64,000 nucleotides of DNA. It comes from Sphaerulina vaccinii (lineage: Eukaryota > Ascomycota > Dothideomycetes > Mycosphaerellales > Mycosphaerellaceae). The notes under the pieces are model-generated. The model searched no databases. It worked only from the letters and a program-made list of their open reading frames with translations, and was not told the origin of the DNA. The stretch's first letter is position 1; the number at the start of each line of letters is the position of its first letter. The position numbers and the translations under genes are program-made. Of the stretch, positions 33,531 to 43,613 are shown piece after piece. Where the stretch lies: NCBI GenBank assembly GCA_022570795.1, contig JAKUDP010000004.1:434001-498000 (forward strand). Reading direction: 5' to 3'.

Positions 33531-34745
33531 ATGTTCAACAAGATGGCCACCAAGACGCTGAGCGCATATGCCGCGATACTGTCCTACCCTATCAAAGATC
33601 CCGAGACAGTCTCATACACAGTAACCTGGAGTAACCTAGGCCCACTGACAACCGTTTTCACGCCTCCCGTAAGCTGCAACACGCCAGTTGCTACCAATCT
33701 CTTCGTCCAAGGCCGAACGACATGGGCACACGACTGCGACTGGACGCGTACCGCCGACCTACCGCGTTCCGACTGCTACCCTTCATACACAGCTCCAAAC
33801 GCTGCTGCACTCGCAGGCGGTGACAACTTCTGGTTACCAGGAGAGCAGAAGTTCTACTACTCACCCGGATATTCCTGCCCAGCAGGATGGCAGGCAGCTA
33901 CCATTTTGACGACACCTGCGCCCGCTACAGTGGGTGTCTGGGATGAAGGACAGCGTCCCCTGGCACTTCTTGACGCGACAGCGACTCAAATCGTCTGCTG
34001 CCCGAATGCGTGGACAATGGGAGGTCTTGTGCAGTGTTACTCTCGTGTGGAGACTTCTACTACTATTGAGATATGCAGAGAAGAGACGAGAGCTGCGAAC
34101 CACACTAATCGGGAACCGACCTCCGGGACAACGTCAACCATGGTTGCGTATACCACGCCTGCAGTACTCTTGGTGTACGATGATGAGACTGCGCCGGCGC
34201 AAGGTGATAGCAGTAGCAGCAATAACGCGATCAAGATTGCCGTCGGTATAGTTGTGCCTGTAGTGGTACTTCTAGCCATTCTCGCTGGCGTATTGTTCTG
34301 CATTAGACGAAGAAAGCGAAGGTCAGGTCTGGAACAGCCACTGGCAGCAGAGAAGAGGAGCAATAATTTGGAAGATGACAACATGCAGCCAGCTGCAATG
34401 GCGCCAACACTTCTCGTAGCGATCACAACGGCTTTGCGAAACCCGAGCTGGATGGATCTGATCCAAGTAGACAACTTCTCTCGTCTACGAAACCGGAGCT
34501 CGATGGCTCCAGTCAATATCTGTCTGTGGACCGTCAAGTCGCAGAGCTTGGGGGTGCTAGAGTATATCAAGAGCGAAGACCTATTCCTGAGAGAAGATAT
34601 GAGCTGGGTCATGCAACGCAGGCAGCAAGTGAAGCGCCCGTGGTCTTGCAGCCTCCTCGAAAATGAGCATCCGCTTGGCGACAAGTGGGTTGATGTGTTG
34701 CGGAAAGCTGAGCTTTGCCGGAGCTCTAGCTGGATATATGCTTGA
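33531..34745 (+). CDS. Cell-surface membrane protein 2, cytoplasmic tail apparently out of frame
   Basis: Open frame from ATG 33531 (or 33543) to 34745, 404 aa. The ectodomain has SYTVTWSNLGPLTTVFTPP and several Cys, then a Ser/Asn-rich stalk, a transmembrane segment at about 34228-34300 (VGIVVPVVVLLAILAGVLF) and the basic CIRRRKRR, a layout like surface protein 1. No clear signal peptide is seen, so an upstream exon may be missing. After about 34380 this frame looks non-biological, while the +2 frame reads a plausible tail ending at 34666 (RYELGHATQAASEAP then VVLQPPRK). In that frame the unit KPELDGS occurs twice with differences only at silent positions. An indel, or a weak intron at 34322-34392, would connect the two. 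Function unknown. Confidence 0.6.
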   Translation: MFNKMATKTLSAYAAILSYPIKDPETVSYTVTWSNLGPLTTVFTPPVSCNTPVATNLFVQGRTTWAHDCDWTRTADLPRSDCYPSYTAPNAAALAGGDNFWLPGEQKFYYSPGYSCPAGWQAATILTTPAPATVGVWDEGQRPLALLDATATQIVCCPNAWTMGGLVQCYSRVETSTTIEICREETRAANHTNREPTSGTTSTMVAYTTPAVLLVYDDETAPAQGDSSSSNNAIKIAVGIVVPVVVLLAILAGVLFCIRRRKRRSGLEQPLAAEKRSNNLEDDNMQPAAMAPTLLVAITTALRNPSWMDLIQVDNFSRLRNRSSMAPVNICLWTVKSQSLGVLEYIKSEDLFLREDMSWVMQRRQQVKRPWSCSLLENEHPLGDKWVDVLRKAELCRSSSWIYA

Positions 34746-35756
34746 GCTGAAGAGTCAACCTCGGAAAGGACTCAACTGTGCCGCCGCTTGCTAATAAGGA
34801 GAGTGCAGATCCTGTATCAGGCTACAGCACAGTCGAAGCAACAGTCGAGGCTCTCGCCAAGAATTCCATAGTTTCCGGCAGATCTCGTGTCAAGGACGCA
34901 GTTTGTAAGCATCTTTGCTGCACAGGTCCACCGGAACGACATCGCACGCTCCGCAAACCTCTGCATAGCCTAATCTTGTGCTCGCGTACTAAGATGGCAG
35001 AAAGGGCTTCTAGACTCTAAAAACTTCCACGTGAGATCCTAGCGCTGGCTCTATATCCTCGGAACCACAGATTGTGGTAATGCTAGCGCTGCATCGGGAC
35101 AGCCAAGAAATAGCATCGGTACAGCCAAGAAAGGTGGCTTGCTAGAATCTTTCTAGTATACGAACACCCTCGAGAACAACATACAGACGTTGTATTGCTA
35201 CAATTCACACGGATCGTACACACAGGCAGCATGGACTGCGTTGCGTTGTCTGAGATCTGCAGCACACCACATATGTCACTTGTCCTAGATCAAGAGATAA
35301 CTCCGGACGAAAGCTTCCTAATGCGACCTTGGCAAGCTATGCCATTAGTGTACAGAGCCACAAGTGCTCCTGCAGCCACGCCAGATCCGAAGTAGGTACT
35401 GGACGACAGGTCGGAAGGCAATCCGACCCAATTGACTGGCGACACCGGACCTAGAGCAGTGGCTAACACTTTTGCATTCCACGTGGAATGTCAAGAAAAG
35501 CCACACTCAGCTGTTAACAGCCTACCGAGATGCTCGTAGACCGGTATATTCGCGCCCTCCGAAGCCTAGGCAGTGCTTGGGCGCAGCCACAGCAATGTGA
35601 GCATTGTAGCGAGGGCAACAACACGAAAGTTTCGGCCCTGGACTCATATTCTGCAGAGAGTACTTAATGTCAGCACAGCTCCCGTGATGAGGGGAATCTT
35701 GTTGTACAGACTGTCATCCCTTCAACTTCCCGCACGCTCTTTCAGACCTGTCCATC
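34746..35756. other. Intergenic, no gene seen
   Basis: About 1 kb with short ORFs only; contains the promoter of the PAN-repeat protein gene. Confidence 0.55.
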
Positions 35757-38446
35757 ATGCGTTCATACGGCTTGGTAGCCTTCCTGGCTAGTACTGCTGT
35801 TGCCATGCCACAAGGTATTGACTGGGACGCTGTCGACCAATTGCCCGACCTTCCAACTGTTTCCATCCCGGTCGTCAGTGCAGCAGCTCAGCAGACGACA
35901 GTCCCATTTGAGCCGGAACAAGCTGCTGCCGCCGTTGAAGCCGCTGTACTTGCCAATCCAAGTGATAAGACACTCGAGCGTCGAGCAGGTTGTGTGTCGG
36001 ATACCAAGACACCTGATCAATGGCAGGCAGATTTCAACACAGCTGGCGCATCGACTCCACAGGGCTATGACCGAGCTTTCTTCAACCTCAAGGCATCCAG
36101 TCAGGGCGTCTATGGATAGTGAGTAACCAATACAGATCGTTGACACAATACAGAGAGCTGACAAACGATCTTAGCATGGGCTATTCCGTTCTTTCTGGAT
36201 CCAGCTATGACACACAGGAGTGTGCTAAGCGCTGTAATGATGCCAAAGGATGCCAATCCTTCAACCTCTACTACGAAAGAGCTCCTTCTGTCGACCCCTC
36301 GGACGCTTGCACGAACCCAGTCTCTCAAACCGTTCTCAAATGCGTCTACTACGGCGGCCCAGTCAGTCAAGCCACTGCCACCAACGATGGGCAATGGCGT
36401 CGCGACTTTCACGCCTTGATCGCCGGAAGCAATGGCTATGTCAACAAGGCGATTGCTACACCAGACGGCTACCAACCTGCCATCTCTCTTGGCCAAGTCA
36501 CCATGAACGTCCCAGTCAAGGATTGTGCAGGTAACCCTACCTATTTAGGAGTGAAGACTTTCCAGGACGGCCCTTTCTCTGCCGACAAGTGTGCTGCCGC
36601 ATGCACTGCTACCTCTGACTTCGACCGCGCGAATCCACACGTCTGGGTCAATGGCAAGCCACGTCTGTGCCAGATGTTTGTCACCTACATCCTCTACAAT
36701 GGCACCACTGCCACTGGTCAGTTCTGCGCCATGTACGACCAATCGTGGCCCACAACCTTCGCTACTGAGAAGGGACAATGGAGAGATAATGGCAAGAGTT
36801 GGTTCAACATGGACTACAGTTACATGTTCTATAACACTACTGGTGGCGCCGACAAGGCTCTCACCTCTGCCACTTGTGACAATCCGCCTGCACCAAATCA
36901 GCCAGGTGTCTGCCGGAATGGTCAGTTCTGGAGCACATCTGCGAAGTACTGCATGTCCTATGTCACTTGCGATGCGAACACGCAGTACCTCAACAAGAAC
37001 ACCAACGCTTGCGTCACCTGCGACTCTACCAAGGAGTATCTTGATAAGGATCTGCAGAAGTGCGTCGCCTACCCAACCTGTGACCCAGACAAGCAGTACT
37101 TGGACAAGACCACGAACAAGTGTGCAGGATACCCAGCTTGCGATTCAGCAACTCAGTACCTCGACAAGGACCAGAAGAAATGCATCACATACCCAACTTG
37201 TGATTCGACAACTCAGTATCTCGACAAAACCAGCAATAAGTGTGCCACGTACCCAACGTGCGACGCATCAACTCAATATCTGGATAAGACATCTGCCAAG
37301 TGTGTCGCCTACCCGACCTGCGATTCAACAACACAGTACCTGGACAAGGACCAGAAAGCTTGCATTTCTTACCCAACATGTAGCTCTGGCCAGGCTCTCA
37401 ACAAAGCTACGAAGCTCTGTGAGGCCACAGCGGTACAGAAGAACCTCGTAAACAATCCGGGCTTCGAGAGTGGTTCCGGCTCCAACGTTCAAGGCTGGAC
37501 ACTCTACGGCTCTGGCACTCACTCCATCTCTAATAGCTACCCGGACACTGGCTCGCAGCACTACCTAGGAAAGTTCCGCTATGGTGCCAATGGACTTCAA
37601 CTCTCACAAAGCGGAATCAAAGGCTTCGAAGTTGGCAAGATTTACAAACTTCGCACCCGCTACGGCCTTGGTGTCAACAGGAACTTCGCAGGAGGATCTT
37701 GCAACATCGGTGTCTCCTTTAGCGGCCTACAGGGCATGGGATTCCCCTATGGAATGAATCTGAACGATGCCGATTTGATCAACGCTCCACCAGGGACGTA
37801 CAAGACGCGGGACTACTGGATGACTCTCCCATACGGTACTACTACTCCCAATCCTGATGGAGAGAATATCGGCTTTTCCATGTCTTGCGGAAATTTCCAA
37901 GGCCTCTCTGTCGATGTCTTGATCGACAGCGTCCTGATTGTCGATCCTTCGCTTTCTGGAGATCTGGTTCCTCAATTCCCGACCTGCGATCCCGATACGC
38001 AATGGCTTCTCGATTCCCAGGACACTGGACCATACCAATCCGTCCCTTCTCGTGATGCTACCAAGTGCAACAACTACCCGGTCTGCGATGCGAGCAAGTA
38101 TCAAGTCTTGAACAAGGACACCAAAGCTTGCGAGATCGAGGCGGACGCTACATGCGAGAACCTTGCTGAGCTTACACCTGCTGGAACTCAGTACAAGGCC
38201 AAAAATGGAAGAGCCTTCGGCTTGAAGTGCAAAACGAGTGTAACTGGTGATCAGCTACAGAGTCCTTTCACCGTTGCGGGATATAGCGCGTGTCTGGAGA
38301 GGTGTCAGTACACTTACTACTCGAATTGCTATGCTGTGAGCTATGAGGCATCGACGAAGACATGTACTTTGTTAAGTAATAAAGATGCTGCTGTTGGAGG
38401 GTCTTCTGTGACTTTGGATGGTGCTAAGGTCGTTGGAGGGCCTTGA
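35757..38446 (+). CDS. Secreted PAN-type protein with tandem Cys repeats
   Basis: Exons 35757-36118 and 36175-38446, joined across a 56-nt intron (donor GTGAGT, branch CTGAC, acceptor CTTAG); product 877 aa. The signal peptide is MRSYGLVAFLASTAVA. An apple/PAN-like segment follows the intron (DTQECAKRCNDAKGCQSFNL), and a second one lies near the C-terminus (SACLERCQYTYYSNCYAVSY). The centre, about 36964-37425, has eight tandem units of about 20 residues, consensus TCDSTTQYLDKTSNKCATYP. After that comes a beta-rich stretch with the carbohydrate-binding-like start NLVNNPGFESGSGSNVQGW. No membrane anchor is seen. Likely an extracellular wall-associated or adhesive protein; ligand unknown. Confidence 0.88.
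36964..37425 (+). repeat. Coding tandem repeat, 60-bp unit, about 8 copies
   Basis: Seven clear units plus a degenerate one inside the PAN-type gene, each encoding TCD..TQYLDK....KC..YP. Two further diverged copies lie near 37980-38130. Copy number is likely to vary between strains. Confidence 0.9.
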
Positions 38447-39532
38447 TCGCGCTTCTTTGCTCTCTCGACGAGATTTCTCAATATATCAATACCTTCGACT
38501 ATCATCCTCTCACTCGATCTCCACTCCATACAGGCTCACTACGACAATACTCTGTAAGACAGACACAGTTGCAACAGCTTCTCACAACTTGAAATCAGCT
38601 CTCTGGTCCTCGCCCTCCACCAAGCTCGAGCATGCAACAGCGACTAGCCGACACACTCCTCGACCACGAGACATCTATACACACCACTCGCCGCAGAAGT
38701 GGCATTTGTCGCTGCCTCCCGTCAGTCCGCTATCGGACCTGCATTCATCGCAGTAGTCCTTAGTGCGCACAACGAGAAGAACGCTTGTAGATGGGGCCAT
38801 ATTGGTTCTAGAAATATTAGCGACACAATCTGTCCGAGCGCTCATCGACTCACTTTAGCAAGGATGTTGATGCAGTACGAGGAAAACTCTTGTGTCTTTG
38901 AGTCTTTGGGGCTGCGGAAGCTTCACGTCGAAACTCGAGTGCGAGTGGATGTGAGACTAGGCTGTAGTGTATCGTGTGTTTATATGTCGTTGTCGCTGAC
39001 AGCTGCCACGAGGACATCGTATTTCTGCTCCATACCTTGGTTATAAGCAAAACTTCTCTCATCCATGTGATGCAGCCGATCAGGACTTGTATCTCACATA
39101 TCCAGGCGCAGCTGTCGCTGTCAGCTTCCTTGAGTGTCCACTATGCGTACAGACAGAGGTTTACGTCTTGATCGCCGCAAAGCAGACAACCAGAGCCTAC
39201 ATGCACTGCTAGAATACTAGCATCTCATACTATAATCCTAGTAAGAAGCCAGAACTCGAGACTATGTCGCCGTGACCTGCCCTCATAAGGAAGCAGGCTG
39301 AGAGTTGTTGTCGGTAGTAGTTCGTTACAACCTGACCCGACCACAACTACGTGCTAGGGAGTCCGGAGAGCATTCCATAGAGCTTTGCGTAAGTCCACGT
39401 GAACCTGCACCGCTAGAACAAAATATTGCAAGACCTAGCATTTTCCAGATCATCATCGGGCTATGAGCTCGATTCAGCATAGGCTTTGCGGGTGGATGAG
39501 ATCTCCATCCCAGTCCCTCCTCAATCTGCTCA
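38447..39532. other. Intergenic, no gene seen
   Basis: 1.1 kb between convergent genes; short ORFs only. Confidence 0.6.
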
Positions 39533-41092
39533 TCAACCTTCCAGGCCTGAGTTTACCAATTTATACTGACTACCAGTATGATCATCCAACAACCTCTTCT
39601 GTCCAAAGAACACTTCTCTCGCAGTGGCTCCTTCCTTCTGAACTCCAGTCCTGAACAATCCTCTCCTTTGCAACTCCGGTATAACAAACTCAGCAATATC
39701 CTCAAAACTTCCCGGGTTCACCGCGTGGCTCAAATTGAAACCATCCACTCCAGTAATATCTGCCCACCTTTCAAGCTCGTCAACAACAGTCTTCGTACTG
39801 CCCACGATCTTCGGCATCATACCGCCAATAATGAGGAACTCGACGATGCGGTTCTTTGTCCATTTCACGTTATATGATCCAGGAACAGTTTCCGACCAGC
39901 GAGATATCAGAGAGCGAATAGCTGGTTGATCGGACATACTGAAGTCTTCGTCATCGGAGTATGTGGACAGATCGATACCAGTCCAACCACCAAACAACGC
40001 CAAAGCACCTTCTCGATCTCCATATGATAAGAACTCTTCATACTTCGCTTTCGCTTTCTCATCAGTCTCGTCAACGACAATCGTGATTCCAGCCATGATC
40101 TTGACATGTTCTGAATTTCGACCAGCTACTTTCGTCGCAGTTCTGATCTTGTCAACTGAAATCTTGACTTTCTCTGGAGTTTGTGCTCCTACAAAAATGG
40201 CTTCTGCGTGGCGGGAACCGAAAGCTATCCCAGCTAGAGAAGAACCGGCTTGAAAGAGAAAAGGGGTACGCTGAGGTGAGGGTTCGCAGATATGTGGACC
40301 AGGTATCTGGAAGTACTTGCCTTTGTGATTGATCTGGCGGACCTGGCCCGGTTGGGCGAATTGGCCTGTTTTGAAGTCACGAATAGCGGCATTATCGGAC
40401 CAGGAGCCTTCCCATAGCTTGTATAGCACCTCCATGTACTCCTCCGCAATCTTATACCTCTCATCATGCTCAATCTGCGTATCTAAGCCAAAGTTCTTCG
40501 CAGCGCTTTCCAGGTAACTCGTCACGATATTCCACGCCACTCGACCATTCGAAAGATGATCCACGGTACTGAACCTCCTGGCATGAGAATAAGGAGCGTC
40601 ATAAGTTGTACTAGCCGTCACTCCGAATACCAGATTCTTCGTCACAACCGCCATGGCTGGGACAAGAAAGAGAGGATCGTTGACTGGGAACTGTGCGCCA
40701 GCTGTGAGGCAAGGGTTTATTGCTGCTGGGCCTTTGTAGACGTCGTAGGGGCCTAGAGTATCTGCTATGAACATTGCGTGGAACCCGGCATTGTCGAGAG
40801 TTTGAGCGAGGGAAGTCCAAAATGAGAGCTTGTTGTACTCAGATGTCTTATTTCGAGGGTGGAACCAGAGGCCTGGGGAGAGGTGGCCGGGTGTGTTCAT
40901 GAGGAAGGCGTTGAGGAGAAGCTGTTTCTTGGGCGGTGTGCCGTTTGTGCTTGGAGTGTCATTGCTTTCATGTTTGTCGTTGGTTGCATACCCATTCGTG
41001 TGCCTGGTAGGTTGGAGAGAAGCATTGCCTGTAGCTTGTTCGATGGCCTCGGCGGTAGCTCTCGGATGTCCGTTAGGATATGCTCGTGCCAT
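39533..41092 (-). CDS. FMN-dependent luciferase-like monooxygenase (NtaA/SnaA/DszA family)
   Basis: Single exon, 519 aa. The body matches the nitrilotriacetate monooxygenase/dibenzothiophene desulfurisation group of the bacterial-luciferase superfamily: NAFLMNTPGHLSPGLW near the start, AMFIADTLGPYDVYKG, VTASTTYDAPYSHARRFSTV, GRVAWNIVTSYLESAAKNFG, ERYKIAEEYMEVLYKLWEGS and a C-terminal VDGFNLSHAVNPGSFED. These enzymes use FMNH2 from a partner reductase to oxidise small N- or S-containing compounds; the substrate cannot be read from sequence. About 55 disordered residues precede the domain. It is a possible tailoring enzyme for the nearby peptide locus, but such genes are common in fungi and the link is weak. 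Confidence 0.9.
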   Translation of the reverse strand: MARAYPNGHPRATAEAIEQATGNASLQPTRHTNGYATNDKHESNDTPSTNGTPPKKQLLLNAFLMNTPGHLSPGLWFHPRNKTSEYNKLSFWTSLAQTLDNAGFHAMFIADTLGPYDVYKGPAAINPCLTAGAQFPVNDPLFLVPAMAVVTKNLVFGVTASTTYDAPYSHARRFSTVDHLSNGRVAWNIVTSYLESAAKNFGLDTQIEHDERYKIAEEYMEVLYKLWEGSWSDNAAIRDFKTGQFAQPGQVRQINHKGKYFQIPGPHICEPSPQRTPFLFQAGSSLAGIAFGSRHAEAIFVGAQTPEKVKISVDKIRTATKVAGRNSEHVKIMAGITIVVDETDEKAKAKYEEFLSYGDREGALALFGGWTGIDLSTYSDDEDFSMSDQPAIRSLISRWSETVPGSYNVKWTKNRIVEFLIIGGMMPKIVGSTKTVVDELERWADITGVDGFNLSHAVNPGSFEDIAEFVIPELQRRGLFRTGVQKEGATAREVFFGQKRLLDDHTGSQYKLVNSGLEG

Positions 41093-41468
41093 TGTTTGTC
41101 AATGTAAGGTCTGCTGCCGAGCTGTCAAGACCTGGCCACCACACGACCCTACCACGCTGTGCAGATACACCTTACATAGCAGAGACGATGTTCATGGATG
41201 TGATTCTCTTCACAGATTGCGTGATGCCGATCTCGGAGCTGGCCGCGAGTCTGAGAGGACTGCTCATGATTATGAGGAGCGGCTTGGTTCATGCGTAGGT
41301 GGGTGAGAAGGGAAGCTTGCATTCACCTCACGACGCCAAGAGAGGATCTGTTCATCCTTGAGCGCTTGTCTCGCTTCCCAGGTCTTTGACTCATCGATAT
41401 CGTACCTCTTACACGGAACCCACGTATCAGGCAGTATACCTGAATGGCAGTGGATGCTCAAGCTTTGC
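41093..41468. other. Intergenic, no gene seen
   Basis: 376 bp between two minus-strand genes: promoter of the monooxygenase and 3' region of the phosphotransferase-like gene. An ORF at 41270-41578 in another frame could be a frame-shifted extension of the latter. Confidence 0.45.
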
Positions 41469-42410
41469 TCAGTACACCTCTCCAATTCCAAGATCACCTC
41501 TATGGGCGGCTGCCAGCTGGCCCATCGTGACGTGTAGCTCGTCAAGTCGCTCCACCATCGGCTGATCAGCATCACCATCCATTGCCTCTCTCAATCGCTC
41601 CACAAAGTCGCTATGACGAGTTTCACTCAAGTTCGCACGCTCGAAGTACGATGGGTAAGCTCCCGAGTTAGCCCAATCGACAAGCCAAGGCCTGCCATCG
41701 TCCTCTGCAACGATGATATTGAATGTGTGCAAGTCCATGTGGCACATTCCCAAGCGTTCGACCACGAAATCCGGGCGATCTTCTGGTACACTCTTCACTT
41801 AATTAGCCAAATTGAGTCGATTGTTTAGCCAGTACGCCAAATCGTGCTTCGTGTCAAAGGGGCCAGCATCGAAACGGGTAAAGGGAAAGCCGCGAGACTT
41901 CGCTCCTCCGCCTATAGGACCAGGCTTATCCATCTCCACAGATTGCAATTGTCTCAGCATAGCGACGACACTATGGACAAGTTCGGTTCGTTCGACTTCA
42001 GACAGTGACGGCCACTTTCGCTCCAGCCACGGTCCGCGCACGAACTGCATGACAATATACGTGACTGGCTTCTTCTCATCCTCCGTCCACGCATCGAGGA
42101 CTGCTGGAAGTAGGACTGTGGTGCGTTCTTTGACGATGCGCATGTTATTCGCTTCTTGTATACGCACTTCTTGCCCATATTTGACGGCAACATCAGCACG
42201 TACGCGAACTAGTGAGACTGATCCTGAATGGTATATCTTCGGAGCAGTCGGCAGACACGCCACAATGTTGTCTCGCGTTAGAGGTTTGCCGTCTAATGGA
42301 AACGATGACAGTGGTTCTTCCGGAGGGCAATCGTGCGCTTGAACCCATCCGGACCGGATTTGTGTATCCCACTTCCAGGCATGCCAGGATCGATACGGTT
42401 GCTCTTGCAT
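41469..42410 (-). pseudogene. Aminoglycoside-phosphotransferase-like (APH/ChoK fold) gene with in-frame TAA
   Basis: One continuous minus-strand frame starting at ATG 42410, interrupted by a single TAA at 41799-41801. The upstream half (203 codons) has kinase N-lobe features: SLVRVRADVAVKYG with the probable ATP-binding Lys, YIVMQFVRGPWLERKW and LVHSVVAMLRQLQSV. The downstream half carries the catalytic loop CHMDLHTFNIIV (Brenner-type HxDxxxxN, about 41718-41744) and the metal-binding PWLVDWANSGAYP. Homology is therefore continuous across the stop, and the truncated product would lack its catalytic residues. No intron of usable length removes the stop. Pseudogene, sequence error or strain-specific null allele. 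Members of this fungal family are abundant and mostly without known substrate. Confidence 0.75.
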
Positions 42411-42793
42411 TCTTGTTTTCTCGGTTGATGATGAGAGGATGGAACTTGGGGAAGAATAAAAGGGAAGGCAGAATGTGCGACTAAGATTAGAGCATAGACT
42501 ATGTCAACAGATCGCAACTTACAGCGTAGCTTTTACTCCACGGGACCAGACCCAAAGTACTATCGCGGGGCTGTGATGCAGCCATTGAAAGGGTGATGTA
42601 GCAAAGAAGAGGGAAGAAGCAGGAGAGCTTATATATGGAGGAAAGTGAAGAATCCCATGACATTTGGCTAGCTTCCGTTCCTACCGAGGCCAATCATACC
42701 TGTGCTGAGAGCCATGGAAAGCTTGCACTCACTCATCATGATGTTCATTGCTCGCTCAAAGTTTGATGAGTGGCAAGTGGCAAGCTGCACAAG
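42411..42793. other. Divergent promoter region
   Basis: 383 bp between the APH-like gene (minus) and the 42.8-kb gene (plus); nothing else recognised. Confidence 0.5.
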
Positions 42794-43483
42794 ATGCCGA
42801 ATGCTACGAAGAAAAGATCCAGATTTGAAGTCAGCGACAATGTAAACCCATTATCTCCTAAGCGATCCCGACTAGCTCTGCTCGCGACTGAAGAGCTCCT
42901 CACGCCGCATAGCGCGCCTTTGAGTCCGACCGCTGCAGGAGTATGGTCTGTCGCAGTGAGTCTTGCAACTGTGAACGAAAGGCTTTTGGAGTACACTCAG
43001 GTCCTTGACTCGACTAGCGATGTCGACATCCTTGACTCGACTAGCGATGTCGACATCCTTGACTCAACCAGCGATGTCGACAGTCTGGAAGAATGGCGCC
43101 GCGAATATGCGACAGACAATGAGAGCAGTCCTAGCGCTGGAAGCCGAGCACGATGGGACACTCCAGATGCAGACGGAGAGCGAAGCACGCCTGTGACGAT
43201 CCACGGCAGCGACAACTGCGACTTTGCGAATTGTGCGCCTCAGGAAAAGGTATCTGCGAAGAAACATCAGGAAACAGCGCCATCAGAACCCTTGGACGAT
43301 CGGCCACAACACTCGTATCGACAAGAGCGATCAGCTAGGGCTCTCCGCTTTGAAAGACGTGACGACTGTGTGAAGGCTAGCATTCCTAGTATGCAAGACG
43401 ATACCAGACACAAATCAACGGGCAAGAGCACAGGTCGCTCTGCGCCACGGAGTCCACCACGTACTGCATCTTATTCACACTGA
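42794..43483 (+). CDS. Hypothetical protein with DSTSDVDIL repeats
   Basis: Single exon, 229 aa from ATG 42794; the frame extends a few codons upstream to a GTG at 42770. Hydrophilic and Ser-rich, with basic clusters (KKRSRFEV, SPKRSRLALL) that could be nuclear signals, and three tandem copies of the nonapeptide DSTSDVDIL at 43004-43084. No domain recognised. It ends 130 bp from the 3' end of the repeat-peptide precursor and is convergent with it. Confidence 0.5.
   Translation: MPNATKKRSRFEVSDNVNPLSPKRSRLALLATEELLTPHSAPLSPTAAGVWSVAVSLATVNERLLEYTQVLDSTSDVDILDSTSDVDILDSTSDVDSLEEWRREYATDNESSPSAGSRARWDTPDADGERSTPVTIHGSDNCDFANCAPQEKVSAKKHQETAPSEPLDDRPQHSYRQERSARALRFERRDDCVKASIPSMQDDTRHKSTGKSTGRSAPRSPPRTASYSH
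43004..43084 (+). repeat. Three 27-bp tandem repeats
   Basis: Units at 43004-43030, 43031-43057 and 43058-43084; the first two are identical and the third differs at a few positions. They encode LDSTSDVDI in frame. Confidence 0.9.
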
Positions 43484-43613
43484 CATCCATCGAACAAAAG
43501 AGCAGGACGACCAAATACATATCATCTCTAGCCTCGAACCAGACCTATGACAACAAGCTCTGTCATATCCAGTAGATGGCTTGACTTTGCCCGGACGCGG
43601 TCGGACTATCGAA

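Noticed and set aside
34322..34392. 71-nt intron as explanation for the surface-protein frame change
   Set aside because: Phase fits, but there is no CTRAC branch or pyrimidine tract; kept only as an alternative to an indel.
36964..37425. CRISPR-like regular repeats
   Set aside because: They are in-frame coding repeats of 60 bp without spacers, in a eukaryotic gene.
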